The notes under the pieces: model-generated
Database searches by the model: none
What the model was told of the DNA's origin: nothing
Seen by the model: only the letters and a program-made list of their open reading frames with translations
Shown here: one piece after another, positions 29,991 through 39,901 of the stretch
How positions within the stretch are numbered: the first letter of the stretch is position 1
How the letters are laid out: each line of letters begins with the position of its first letter
Made by a program: the position numbers and the translations under genes
DNA from: Calothrix sp. C42_A2020_038
GTDB taxonomy: Bacteria; Cyanobacteriota; Cyanobacteriia; Cyanobacteriales; Nostocaceae
DNA: 64,000 bases
Assembly: GCA_015272395.1 (NCBI GenBank)
Contig: JACYLQ010000011.1
Coordinates: 62,001-126,000, forward strand
Reading direction: 5' to 3'

Positions 29991-30596
29991 CTAACTAACG
30001 CTAAAATTCTTTCTCTTGGTGTAGCAAAATGGCCCCAAAATTGCTCCCCAAGTAGTTCTTCCTGTTTCTGGCTCAATTCCTTTATCGTAAATTTTTAACT
30101 GTTCTTGAGTAAGTTCAAAACCTAGTGACACTTGTACAGTGTTACCAAGGTAAGTAAAAGTGCATTTAGCTTCGGGTGGTGGTACTGCAGAAAATTCGTA
30201 GCGGTTATTTTCCAATTCTCTAAATGACACATTCAGGACGCAACCAGGCAGCAAATCTAATTGGTCAGGCGCCAGATCATTTAACTTAGTTGGGTTAGTA
30301 CCTCCACCAGCTAGCGTAGCTGGATTTAAGGGCATGTAGTATTGAACTTGTATTGGTGCTTCTGGATTGTCTGTTGCACTTAATCGCATGATTCGCTGTC
30401 GGTAAGGCTGATCAAGACTTACAACGCTTGCCTGTTCTGCGAATATTGTAATACTGTCTTCGCTAAAAACAGGTACAGGAACTTGCCAGAGGTGTAAATG
30501 GACATACCAGGCTGGATCTGCCAGTGCTTGTTCACGATTATCAAATTCACCACTAAGGTAGTTGGCAAGCGCTAGTAACTGTGGCGGAAAGGACAT
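29991..30596 (-). CDS. CpcT/CpeT-family chromophore lyase
   Basis: Family that attaches phycocyanobilin or phycoerythrobilin to the Cys-153-type site of phycobiliprotein beta subunits. The 201 residues contain LALANYLSGEFDNREQALAD at the start, then IMRLS, the segment LPGCVLNVSFRELENNRYEF and WGAILGPFCYTKRKNF at the end, all typical. Whether it is CpcT (phycocyanin) or a paralogue cannot be decided, and no phycobiliprotein gene is near. thf1 follows divergently. Confidence 0.85.
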   Translation of the reverse strand: MSFPPQLLALANYLSGEFDNREQALADPAWYVHLHLWQVPVPVFSEDSITIFAEQASVVSLDQPYRQRIMRLSATDNPEAPIQVQYYMPLNPATLAGGGTNPTKLNDLAPDQLDLLPGCVLNVSFRELENNRYEFSAVPPPEAKCTFTYLGNTVQVSLGFELTQEQLKIYDKGIEPETGRTTWGAILGPFCYTKRKNFSVS

Positions 30597-30846
30597 TTTA
30601 GTAATGGTAGTTTATGCAATATTTTTACAAAATAGTCACATCAGCTTGAAAGTACATTAGTCAAATATTTCAAGCGTCTGAGAACTACTACAGCTATAAT
30701 TATAGAGATGTAGGATACAAAAGCCTTGTTTATGCACGATGCAATAAGGGTAATATTTTTACTAATAGCATCTAAAATGTTATTGATTGACCAACTCGTA
30801 CTCAATCACGAGAAAATACACATAAATCGCTCTAAAAAATATTTTT

Positions 30847-31536
30847 GTGAATAACGTCCGTACTGTCTCTGATACCAAGCGAACTTTTTACTCCCTTCAC
30901 ACACGCCCCGTAAACACAATTTACCGACGGGTTGTGGAAGAATTAATGGTGGAAATGCACCTGCTATCAGTTAATGTTGATTTCACTTACAGTTCAATCT
31001 ATGCCTTGGGTGTTGTCACAGCCTTTGACCGCTTTATGCAAGGTTATCAGCCTGAAGGCGATAAAGCTTCAATTTTTAATGCTCTTTGTCAGGCAGTTGA
31101 AGCAAATTATGAACACTATCGTCACGACGCTGAAAAACTTTTAAATATCGCTAAGAGTCTGCCTGTTCAAGACTTGGTCGCATGGCTTAGTCAAACAAAT
31201 CGGCTATATCATGACGAACAATTGCAGGCTGAACTTGATGCCATCGCTAACAATCCCAAGTTTAAATACAGTCGATTGTTCGCTATTGGTATATTCTCGC
31301 TATTAGAGGCATCTGACTCAGAGATAGTTAAAGATGAAAAGCGACGAACCGAAGCTCTTAATTCGATTGCTAAAGGTTTAAAAATTTCTGATGACAAGCT
31401 AAATAAGGACTTGGAATTGTACCGCTCTAACTTGGATAAAATGTCACAAGCAATGGCCGTGATGAGTGATATGCTGCAAGCCGACCGCAAAAAACGTGAA
31501 GAACGTGCTAAGAGTAAGCCGCAGCAAATAAGTTAA
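30847..31536 (+). CDS. thf1: Photosystem II biogenesis protein Thf1/Psb29
   Basis: Thylakoid formation protein 1 (Psb29), needed for PSII assembly and FtsH stability. 229 residues starting at GTG with the typical N-terminus TVSDTKRTFYSLHTRPVNT and the mostly helical core EELMVEMHLLSVNVDFTY. The C-terminal region is a charged helix (ADRKKREERAKSK). The GTG start agrees with the conserved beginning of the family. Confidence 0.93.
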   Translation: MNNVRTVSDTKRTFYSLHTRPVNTIYRRVVEELMVEMHLLSVNVDFTYSSIYALGVVTAFDRFMQGYQPEGDKASIFNALCQAVEANYEHYRHDAEKLLNIAKSLPVQDLVAWLSQTNRLYHDEQLQAELDAIANNPKFKYSRLFAIGIFSLLEASDSEIVKDEKRRTEALNSIAKGLKISDDKLNKDLELYRSNLDKMSQAMAVMSDMLQADRKKREERAKSKPQQIS

Positions 31537-31657
31537 TGAGTTAGTCGGTGCGGAGTTAGGAATTAGCAGTTAAATCGAAGATTGATCGCTTCAGCGACAT
31601 TGCGCTCATAAATTCAGTACTCTCAACCCCTAACTTCCAACCCCTAACTCCTGACTT

Positions 31658-32026
31658 TTAGTAAGGAATGATTCGGTAAATAATGTTGCTAACAACTGCT
31701 AGGGCAAAGGCGCCCATTATTGCGCTCCAAATGCCGTAGCGTAAACGGAAGCCCTGGACAAAATAAGCAGCCAAACAGAAACAGATGACTGCGATCACGA
31801 AGGTGAAAAAATCAGGAAATAAGTTAAACGTCAAAGCATTAGGTATTCTAAATACAAAGCTAAGAGTTGGTTTAACGAGCGCTGTTATGATGCCAAGTAC
31901 AGCAGCAGAAACAAAAGTTTTGTCTGGAGAGTCAATTTCGACTCCGATTGGAAGTTTACTAATAACAAAAAAGCTAGCTGCTGTTACTAGCCAAGCAACT
32001 AAAAGCGATGTAATATTCATTGCCAC
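31658..32026 (-). CDS. Small four-span membrane protein, phage-holin-4-like
   Basis: Matches the 'phage holin family' (DUF360-like) membrane proteins common on bacterial chromosomes, despite the name not phage-derived. The 122 residues form four membrane segments (about 5-25, 38-58, 68-93, 98-120) separated by short loops, with the conserved GIITALVKPTLSFV pattern. Function unknown. It is convergent with thf1 and downstream of ExbD. Confidence 0.8.
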   Translation of the reverse strand: MAMNITSLLVAWLVTAASFFVISKLPIGVEIDSPDKTFVSAAVLGIITALVKPTLSFVFRIPNALTFNLFPDFFTFVIAVICFCLAAYFVQGFRLRYGIWSAIMGAFALAVVSNIIYRIIPY

Positions 32027-32341
32027 GACCCCTGAAACGTTAACGGCGATTGGCTTTTTTTATGATGTCAAATCTGCCAAAGGAATCATCCCACGGCAAG
32101 TTTGCCCTGTTTAGTACTAGAAATGAATCAAGTCTGAAAGTTATTATTTGTAAATTTGCTTAATTATTCCGCTATTAGAGAACTATTTTAAATATTTTTA
32201 TTTTATTGTCGCAATTTTTATAGCTAGTGCTTATATTTTTCTTATATTTTTAAAGGCACAACTTCATGTTGTGCCCATCAAAAAGTATCTAAAAAAAAAT
32301 AGCTAAATAAGAACGAGTAGATTAACCTGACTCGCATATTG

Positions 32342-33046
32342 CTAATTTGACTTTTGTGGAGTCGCATTACTTGCTCCAGGCGCCTGTTGAGGTGCTGGAG
32401 TAACTCCGGGATTAGGATTTTGGGTGCCTTGCCCAGGTGGTAAAGCTCCATTTGGAACAGGAATTGGAGGAGCTTGATCTATTGTTGGTAAGTTAGGGTT
32501 AAAGTTGTCTTGTGGGTTTGATGGTACTACTGTATTTGGTATAACCTGATTTGGAAGTGAACCAGGAGAAGGTGTAGCTGATTGCTCTCCACCACCAGGA
32601 ATTACTCCCAAAGAAACACGGTCTCCACCAACTTGTCTTAGTGTATCTAAGGTTTCAATTACATCGTTGTAACTTGCTGACCGTGCGGCATTCAACACCA
32701 AAGGTTTTGTTGGATTTTGCTTGACAAAAGTTTCTAAATATGAGCGTAATTGCTCTTTGGGGATTAAAGTTTGTGTGGGTTTACTAATGTCATAAATCTG
32801 ACCAAGACCGTCAACATGTAATACCAGTCTTTGCCCTTCAGCTGGGGCACCAGGTGGAGGAGTTCCAGGGATTGTTGTTCCTGAATTGGCTTTAGCTAGA
32901 TCAAGGTTAATGCCTCGAATTGCCTCCTGCCGAGAAAATTGCAGTGCTGCCAAAAGAAAAAATGTCAGGATACAAAAGATAACGTCAATCAAAGGAATGA
33001 GTTGAACTTGAACATCATCGTTGGAATTATTGGCTTTAATTTTCAT
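32342..33046 (-). CDS. ExbD/TolR-family biopolymer transport protein
   Basis: Proton-channel partner of ExbB/TolQ. The N-terminal anchor QLIPLIDVIFCILTFFLLAAL contains the conserved membrane Asp used for proton conduction, and the periplasmic domain (residues 60-150) ends in a long Pro/Gly/Asn/Gln-rich tail of about 80 residues that is unusual for ExbD. The ExbB-like gene lies immediately upstream (50 bp) on the same strand. No TonB is near, so the energised target is unknown. Confidence 0.9.
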   Translation of the reverse strand: MKIKANNSNDDVQVQLIPLIDVIFCILTFFLLAALQFSRQEAIRGINLDLAKANSGTTIPGTPPPGAPAEGQRLVLHVDGLGQIYDISKPTQTLIPKEQLRSYLETFVKQNPTKPLVLNAARSASYNDVIETLDTLRQVGGDRVSLGVIPGGGEQSATPSPGSLPNQVIPNTVVPSNPQDNFNPNLPTIDQAPPIPVPNGALPPGQGTQNPNPGVTPAPQQAPGASNATPQKSN

Positions 33047-33095
33047 GACTGACTCCGTATCTTGTATCTTTTTGACTCAAAGTAATTACAAGTAA

Positions 33096-33902
33096 CTAAA
33101 TATTCTCTGAATCAATTGGTTTAGATTCTGCTGGAGCTTCGTAAGGCTCACCAAACTTATTCTTACCTCGACGACGCGGAGAACTAACCCCTGAATTTTT
33201 TGTTTCAGGCGCCAGTACAGTTGGAGCTTCGCTGTCTACTACATTAATATCAGTTGGAGGAGACTGTCGGTACAAAAGTTCTAATTCGTTACCAGCTTTA
33301 CGAAAAACTTGAACTTGATTAAAGATAAATGCCTGGAACAAACGGTAAAACACCAAACTTGTAATGGCAACTACCATTCCCGTTGCTGTACTAATTAATG
33401 ATTCTCCAATACCAGTAGTCACCCCTGCTGTTGCTTCAGTTCCTAAATCTCCGATTTTGATCGCGCGTAATGACTGAATTAATCCCCAAACTGTACCAAA
33501 CAAACCTAGAAGTGGCGCCAGTGCAATCACAGCTTCCAAAAGCTTCTCACCACGTCGCATTCCAGTTAATTCATCTTCTGCAGTTGCTTCTAACGCTAAT
33601 CGAAAACTTTCTGGGTCATTTTTTGACAAACTCAAAGGAGCATACAAAAATCTTCCTATTGGCTGATCAGTAGCACGTTGGGCAATATCACGAGCTAATC
33701 CCCAATTCTCGCGTGCTGCTTCAAGAACACGCTCAACAATCAGACCCTCTCGGTTTAACATACGGAGCCAAAACCATAACCGCTCAAAAATTACGCTCAG
33801 TGCCAAAATTGACAAAGCGAGCAGTGGGTACATCGCAGGCCCACCTCTTCTAAATTCAGCTACTATATCCACAGTCCTAACTTTCCTCTTTAAATTTGAC
33901 AA
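33096..33902 (-). CDS. MotA/TolQ/ExbB-family proton channel protein
   Basis: Three-span membrane protein that with ExbD couples proton flow to outer-membrane or envelope processes. The family motif LAPLLGLFGTVWGLIQSLRA lies in the middle, with GIGESLISTATGMVVAI in the third span. The C-terminal cytoplasmic tail is rich in charged residues (PRRRGKNKFGEPYE). It precedes the ExbD-like gene, forming a two-gene operon. Confidence 0.92.
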   Translation of the reverse strand: MSNLKRKVRTVDIVAEFRRGGPAMYPLLALSILALSVIFERLWFWLRMLNREGLIVERVLEAARENWGLARDIAQRATDQPIGRFLYAPLSLSKNDPESFRLALEATAEDELTGMRRGEKLLEAVIALAPLLGLFGTVWGLIQSLRAIKIGDLGTEATAGVTTGIGESLISTATGMVVAITSLVFYRLFQAFIFNQVQVFRKAGNELELLYRQSPPTDINVVDSEAPTVLAPETKNSGVSSPRRRGKNKFGEPYEAPAESKPIDSENI

Positions 33903-34094
33903 GTAAGCTATCGGGAAATAATGTTATGTTGCCTAAGCTACCAAGAAACTTCAAGCCTCACGCTGATTACTGCTGGATGTTAGCAATTACGGCAACAAGC
34001 TTTTCGCATCTTCCATAAAATTTTAGGACGGTTATTCCCACAGGAAGTTTAGGGCAATATGAGTCAAAATTAAAGGTAAAATGAGGTTCAAAAC

Positions 34095-34427
34095 ATGAAA
34101 TTTTCTATTCAAGCAGTTTATGCCTGGTATCGCGGTTTGATTCGCAACCCGAAATATCGCTGGTGGGTAATTTTGGGAACATTATTATACTTTGTCAGTC
34201 CATTTGATATCGCTCCAGACATTTTACCTATTGCTGGACAAATCGATGATGTCCTAGTTTTAACTTTATTAGTCTCAGAACTTTCTCAACTCATGATCGA
34301 AGGCTTTAAGACACGTAAAGGTTATACTGATACCCAAACGACAAACCCAGGCCAAAATTCCACTGAAGGCGCCACACAAAACCAACAGCCTGATACCATT
34401 GATGTAGATGCTGTCACAGTCGAGTAA
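34095..34427 (+). CDS. DUF1232/YkvA-family protein
   Basis: Short protein with the DUF1232 core: KYRWWVILGTLLYFVSPFDI, then APDILPIAGQIDDVLVL, a motif repeated in the family (the conserved P.D..P........D). It has one or two membrane segments and an acidic, Gln/Thr-rich C-terminal tail. Biological role unknown. It is divergent from the ExbB gene and followed by a strong terminator. Confidence 0.82.
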   Translation: MKFSIQAVYAWYRGLIRNPKYRWWVILGTLLYFVSPFDIAPDILPIAGQIDDVLVLTLLVSELSQLMIEGFKTRKGYTDTQTTNPGQNSTEGATQNQQPDTIDVDAVTVE

Positions 34428-34463
34428 TCACTCCAAAGTCAAAATAACTGAGTACTCAACCAA

Positions 34464-34509
34464 CCCTTTCTTAATTAACCTCTTTAAGAAAGGGATATTT
34501 TTATTTTTA
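34464..34509 (+). terminator. Strong intrinsic terminator after the DUF1232 gene
   Basis: Perfect 10-bp stem CCCTTTCTTA / TAAGAAAGGG with an 11-base loop, followed by ATATTTTTATTTTTA. A textbook Rho-independent terminator. Confidence 0.9.
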
Positions 34510-34545
34510 TACTAAATCATCAAACTATTAAAGTAACTTATAGTT

Positions 34546-35376
34546 ATGGTTCGACGAGTAATTGGTTTGTTACCTGCGGGTGGACAAGCAACACGTATTT
34601 CACCACTACCACTGAGTAAAGAGTTATATCCTGTAGGTTTTCAAACTAACCCAACTGCGAATCAAACTAATTATCAAAATCAGCAGCAGCAGCACTTACG
34701 TCCGAAAGTTGTGTCGCATTACTTGCTTGAAAAGATGCATCTGGCAGGAATTGAGACAGCGTATTTTATTTTGCGACCCGGAAAATGGGACATTCCTGCC
34801 TATTTTGGCGATGGTGCAATGGTATCAATGAACTTAGGATATTTGGTTATGGGTTTACCTTACGGTGTTCCTTTTACACTTGACCAAGCCTACCCATTTG
34901 TTCAAGATGCAATTGTTGCCTTAGGTTTTCCTGATATTTTGTTTGAACCTGCGGATGGATTCATAAGCATTTTAGCGCGTCAAGCCACTACAGGCGCCGA
35001 TGTTGTTTTGGGATTATTCCCTACTGACCAACCTCAAAAAGCTGGTATGGTAGATTTTGATAATCGGGGTAGAGTAAATTTAGTCATCGAAAAACCTCTG
35101 CAATCGAATCTAAGATATATGTGGGCAATTGCTGTATGGGCGCCGACATTCACCATTTTTTTACACCAGTACGTATCGAAATTAAAAGAAATAAATGACT
35201 TTTCATACCCACCCGAATTACCAATAGGTAATGTCATACAAGCATCTATTGAATGCGGGATGCACGTTGAAGCAGAAGTATTTGAAAATGGTGCTTATTT
35301 AGACATAGGTACACCGAGTGATTTGCTCTTAGCGGTGCAACAGTTATCAAATCAAGCTTACAATCGTAACTCGTAA
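34546..35376 (+). CDS. Sugar-1-phosphate nucleotidyltransferase family protein
   Basis: Related to glucose-1-phosphate nucleotidyl-transferases. The start GLLPAGGQATRISPLPLSKE replaces the usual GxGTRL loop by GQATRIS, so the nucleotide-binding motif is altered but recognisable, and DVVLGLFPTD plus YLDIGTPSDLLLAV near the end correspond to the sugar- and metal-binding regions. 276 residues is normal. A Gln-rich insert (residues 38-50) is unusual. Specific sugar unknown. Confidence 0.8.
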   Translation: MVRRVIGLLPAGGQATRISPLPLSKELYPVGFQTNPTANQTNYQNQQQQHLRPKVVSHYLLEKMHLAGIETAYFILRPGKWDIPAYFGDGAMVSMNLGYLVMGLPYGVPFTLDQAYPFVQDAIVALGFPDILFEPADGFISILARQATTGADVVLGLFPTDQPQKAGMVDFDNRGRVNLVIEKPLQSNLRYMWAIAVWAPTFTIFLHQYVSKLKEINDFSYPPELPIGNVIQASIECGMHVEAEVFENGAYLDIGTPSDLLLAVQQLSNQAYNRNS

Positions 35377-35403
35377 TTATTAATGATAATGATTATTACA
35401 AGT

Positions 35404-36459
35404 TTATTCTTGATAGCCTAGACGGTGGCGCCCCTGCCAAAACAGTTCTTGTACTTGTTGGGTATAAGGTAGTAGTAACTGTTTATTTTCAGGAGTGACG
35501 CGACTCAAAATTTCATCAGTCAAAACTTGCCACCATTTTTCTGTTAGCTCCCATTTGATATTGACACCTTCAACGACCATAGCGCATAAGGGTAAAAGTT
35601 CTTGTTGAATCGGAGCAATACTTGCTTCCAACAAGCACAGCCAAAGGTAAGCTTGAAACATATTTAAATCACGAATGCATGAGTGAGCAACATCTGAGTC
35701 ACGTAAAAAACCGCGATGGCTGCGATATTCGGGTAATAACTCTAAAAATCGATTATATACAGCTTGAGCAATTGATGGCGCCGCTGGAAGCATTTCTTCG
35801 ACTAGACGAAATTCAGCAGATGAAAGTTCATGTTTTACACCTGCAACACAAACTCTTTGCCAAGGTATTGCGACTTGTTCTTCCACAAATTTAAGATAAG
35901 GACCCAGCAAAACTCTCTCAGTTGGTTTCAGCTTTTTAATAATTAGTTTATTTGTAAAGTTGAGTTGCGTGGTCATAAACCCTAAAGAACGCCAGTCTTT
36001 TGAGGCAATGTGTTGCTCTTGAAAAACGAGCAGTGTCGGCTCAAGAGCATATGCAAGCTCTTGTATAGTAGGCATTCCATAAGCTGTAAGCCATTGCTTT
36101 GTTAATGCTTCGTCTTCGCTCGGCGACTGCTTTTGATAAACTTCGATTAACTTTTTGTAGACGCGAAAAGCAAATTGAGTAATCCGACGCGCTTCACTCA
36201 AGTCAAAAATATTGGGTATATAAGCATATAGGCTTTTTGTTTGTACCCATGCCATCTGGCAGTTAGCGTTTAATACGGTGTCTTTCAACTTTGTTGCCGT
36301 TAACGCACGACCTTGCGAAGAAGCATTTTCGAGAAGCTCGCTATCCGATGAAAAGTTTTCTAAAGAGGTGGAAGGTAAGTCAAGTGCGTAACGCTGTGCC
36401 CAAAGGTCAAGCAAACGTTCAACTGACGGAGTTTTCACAACTTGAACTGTTTTAAACAT
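35404..36459 (-). CDS. Conserved hypothetical protein, all helical
   Basis: Not recognised. 351 residues, predicted soluble and mostly helical, without signal peptide or membrane segment. Conserved-looking blocks are MAWVQTKSLYAYIPNIFDLS, EARRITQFAFRVYKKL, and a C-terminal HRLGYQE. No catalytic motif can be pointed to. It is convergent with the nucleotidyltransferase gene (gap 27 bp) and is the last gene before the 1.85-kb gene-free region. Confidence 0.65.
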   Translation of the reverse strand: MFKTVQVVKTPSVERLLDLWAQRYALDLPSTSLENFSSDSELLENASSQGRALTATKLKDTVLNANCQMAWVQTKSLYAYIPNIFDLSEARRITQFAFRVYKKLIEVYQKQSPSEDEALTKQWLTAYGMPTIQELAYALEPTLLVFQEQHIASKDWRSLGFMTTQLNFTNKLIIKKLKPTERVLLGPYLKFVEEQVAIPWQRVCVAGVKHELSSAEFRLVEEMLPAAPSIAQAVYNRFLELLPEYRSHRGFLRDSDVAHSCIRDLNMFQAYLWLCLLEASIAPIQQELLPLCAMVVEGVNIKWELTEKWWQVLTDEILSRVTPENKQLLLPYTQQVQELFWQGRHRLGYQE

Positions 36460-38329
36460 AAATTTCTTTTCTTAGACTGCTTCTACACTACTGCTGTAAT
36501 TCAGGGACTAAGTGTCAATGTATCCTAAAACTTATACACATTAAAGTCAGTTAAATTACTTATTAATCTTCATAGAATTTTTATAAATATAATGTTTTTA
36601 TGATGTTTTTTATAAATTTCATAATCGTAAGACTTGAGACACACCATGTTCAAAATGTAATCATACGTATTAATACTAATCAGTTTTAAGTTTTAGTTTA
36701 CACAACATTAAACTATCTAGTAAATAGTACTCCTCAAAGAGGTCATTTTTAGTGAACGTTAGTTATAATTTTTATAGTCGTTATTACCTAAGTACAATAT
36801 TTGCTACAATAGTAATAATTGTTGCGTGGTAATTAAGTATGGTGACGGATGCTGATATTCACAAGTAGCTTAATAATATAAGTTAAGTTGCTTGAAAATA
36901 ATATACATCTTAGGATATATACAGATTATTTTGGAGTACAGCAAAAATAGTCGTGAGTTATCTGTAAAACATTTCAGCGTCATTCATGATACTGAGCTAT
37001 TTTTGATGCATCATTCAAGATATTCCCGAATGTTCATAAGAGCTTTAAAATAAAGCTTCATTATTTCACTAATTCTTGCTAAGTAATTGTATATTTTAAT
37101 AAGTCAATATATATACATTGCTGATATTGTAGTAATATGAGTGAAAACGAACTTACATCAGGTTTGTGGTATTTTTTCTAGTATGCAGTTATTTTGTATA
37201 ATGATTTACAGATACCATATCTATTTAAGTAAAAATAATAGCATGGGCTAAATAGTTAAATTTAGGTAACTCTTGTGTTAAGTACTTTTGCAATTGTCTA
37301 TTACACAAATGTTTAGCAACTCATTAAATCGAATTAAATAATTGTAGCTACTGGTAAAGTCAGTATATGAAAAGCAACATGAGATTTTCCATCTAAATAG
37401 CTTGCTTCTGATCAAAATACTGTTATACATCTTATGAATCGCTAAATTTTTTGTACGTATTTATCATCGAAAATTATGTAGTTCTTGCCAGTCCATACAT
37501 TGCGATATCTACCTTCGTATGAACATGTGTAATTATTATTTCCAATAGTAAGGAAATAAAATAATTGTATTAATGATTACAGACTACTTAGAAAATGATT
37601 GAACTTGTTAGTATTGATTGATTATCAATTCTATCATTTCCATTTTAATAAGTGGTTGGGTTTGTGAATTTTTGTTTATTGTCAAAAATCTTACTTCACT
37701 ACTAGTTATTTATGCTTTTTTGTTTAAGTCAAATATATTGATTTTTTTGTACCTTACGGAATAGCGTAGTCATGATCATAAGTTGATTTTTTTGTTAACT
37801 ATGTTGCTTAAGCATCAGTACAATGCATAAATTCTGAAAATCATATTGCAAATTGTGAAAAAAGGTTATAAATTATGATTAATATGTAGTCAAATAATAT
37901 GTCAAGTAAATTAAGCCTCTTCTGAATTAAACCAAGTAAAATTACTTGAGTCTAAATTTTCTGGATAAAATGAACTTATATATTTGTTCATTGAACAAAA
38001 TATCCAGGCTATAGGGATAAGCGGTTGAATCTTGTTTAATAGGGGTAGGTGGGATTTTATATTAATTCGAGCAATTACTAAATGTAATAGCTCGGATTAA
38101 TAGTTATTGGATTTATGTCAGTGCGAAGCGTAAGGTAATAAAATTTCAGGCAACAAACCGTTATTTAAATAATGGTTTGATGAAATATCATTTCTAATTT
38201 TAGATGCGAATAAAATAGTTTATTATCCTGTGAAACATGGTTAAAACATGATTTTTAAAATTAGGATAGTAAATAGAATAAAAGGCGCTTCTACCAAAAC
38301 CATCACAATAAAATTGGAGCTTTCTGGCG
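36460..38329. other. Large gene-free AT-rich region (about 1.87 kb)
   Basis: No reading frame of any credible length on either strand, no tRNA, no GGCGCC site, and strong A+T richness throughout. The few open frames are under 20 codons. Near its right end lies a hairpin (38061-38101) and then the invertase gene. It could carry small RNA genes, an unusually long 5' regulatory region, or decayed DNA. Confidence 0.5.
38061..38101. other. 18-bp imperfect hairpin in the gene-free region
   Basis: Arms ATTAATTCGAGCAATTAC and GTAATAGCTCGGATTAAT pair over 18 bp with two mismatches around a 5-base loop. No T-run follows on either strand. It could be the end of a small RNA, a protein-binding palindrome or a relic of a small mobile repeat. 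Confidence 0.5.
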
Positions 38330-39784
38330 ATGCAACTTGAGGACTTGATAACAACAGTAAAAGGTAATGAAATCGATAACGAAGCTTGGGAAGCTTTGGA
38401 AAAATCTATTGTTTACTATCAAGGGCGCCCAGTCGGGACGGTAGCTGCTTACGATGATTCGACAGAAGCACTTAATTATGACCAAGTATTTGTACGTGAT
38501 TTTGTGTCATCTGCTCTTATTTTTCTGATTAAGGGTAGAACCGACATTGTTCGTAATTTCTTGGAAGAAACTCTGAATTTGCAACCCAAAGAACGAGAAC
38601 TTGATGCTTACAAACCAGCGCGCGGATTAATGCCCGCTAGTTTTAAAGTCGTATCAATAGATGGACAAGAATATCTTGATGCTGACTTTGGTGAACATGC
38701 GATCGCAAGAGTCACACCTGTTGACTCCTGTTTGTGGTGGATTATCCTGTTGCGCGCGTATGTAGTAGCAACCAAAGATTTTTGTTTTGCTTATCAACCC
38801 GAATTTCAGAATGGGATTAAGTTGATTGTAGAACTATGCTTGGCAAACCGTTTTGACATGTATCCGACCCTATTGGTGCCAGATGGCGCCTGTATGATTG
38901 ACCGTCGGATGGGAATTTACGGGCATCCTTTAGAAATCCAAGCTTTATTCTATGCTGCCCTGCGTGCAGCGCGCGAACTATTAGTATGTGAGTATAACGA
39001 AAATATTGTTGCTGCTATAGATAACCGTTTACCATTATTGTGCGCTCATATTCGCCAGCACTACTGGATTGACATTAACCGTCTTAATGCTATTTACCGT
39101 TTCAAGGGTGAAGAGTATGGTAAGGCGGCAGTAAATTTATTTAATATTTATACTGATTCGCTTCCTTATTATGAATTGGATAAATGGCTACCAATAAATG
39201 GTGGTTATTTAGCGGGTAACGTTGGACCATCACAACTTGATACGCGATTCTTCTCACTCGGTAACTTGATGGCAATTATTTCCGAACTAGCTACCGAAGA
39301 TCAATCGCAAGCAATTATGAATTTAATCGAAGAACGCTGGGATAATTTAATTGGAGACATGCCAATGAAAATCTGTTTCCCAGCTTTGGAAGGCGAAGAA
39401 TACCGAATTGTTACAGGATGCGACCCTAAAAATATTCCTTGGTCGTATCACAATGCTGGCAGTTGGCCTGTTTTACTGTGGATGCTTGCTGCTGCTGCTG
39501 TCAAAACCAATCGTATTGACCTGGCTAAAAAAGCAATTGCTGTTGCCCAACCACGTCTTAAGCAAGATGAATGGGTGGAATATTACGATGGTAAGAAGGG
39601 ACGATTAATTGGTAAACAAGCTCGGAAATATCAAACTTGGACTATTGCCGGCTTTTTACTGGCGAAAGAACTCATCAACAATCCTCAACAGTTACCCTTA
39701 GTTAGTTTTGAAGAACTACCTCAAGAACTGGTATCGCGTGCTTGTGAATTTGAAATTGGTAGTGTTGATGTAACCCGCTACTAA
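38330..39784 (+). CDS. Alkaline/neutral invertase (GH100)
   Basis: Cytoplasmic invertase that splits sucrose to glucose and fructose, family GH100. Typical segments: [20 protein letters not shown] (with the catalytic Asp region), [27 protein letters not shown] and [20 protein letters not shown]. 484 residues fits cyanobacterial InvA/InvB. In heterocystous cyanobacteria such enzymes use the sucrose delivered to heterocysts. Preceded by the large gene-free region, suggesting complex control. Confidence 0.93.
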   Translation: MQLEDLITTVKGNEIDNEAWEALEKSIVYYQGRPVGTVAAYDDSTEALNYDQVFVRDFVSSALIFLIKGRTDIVRNFLEETLNLQPKERELDAYKPARGLMPASFKVVSIDGQEYLDADFGEHAIARVTPVDSCLWWIILLRAYVVATKDFCFAYQPEFQNGIKLIVELCLANRFDMYPTLLVPDGACMIDRRMGIYGHPLEIQALFYAALRAARELLVCEYNENIVAAIDNRLPLLCAHIRQHYWIDINRLNAIYRFKGEEYGKAAVNLFNIYTDSLPYYELDKWLPINGGYLAGNVGPSQLDTRFFSLGNLMAIISELATEDQSQAIMNLIEERWDNLIGDMPMKICFPALEGEEYRIVTGCDPKNIPWSYHNAGSWPVLLWMLAAAAVKTNRIDLAKKAIAVAQPRLKQDEWVEYYDGKKGRLIGKQARKYQTWTIAGFLLAKELINNPQQLPLVSFEELPQELVSRACEFEIGSVDVTRY

Positions 39785-39901
39785 GATTTCCAATTTTTGA
39801 TTTTGATGTTCTATTATCCTTAGAATCCTGCTTTCTTTCGGAAAGTGGGATTCTTACTTTTAACAGATAATGAGTGTATTACTATATGAATAATAATATA
39901 C

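Noticed and set aside
31658-32026. 'Phage holin' as a prophage sign
   Set aside because: The family is a common chromosomal membrane protein; no other phage gene is present in the window.
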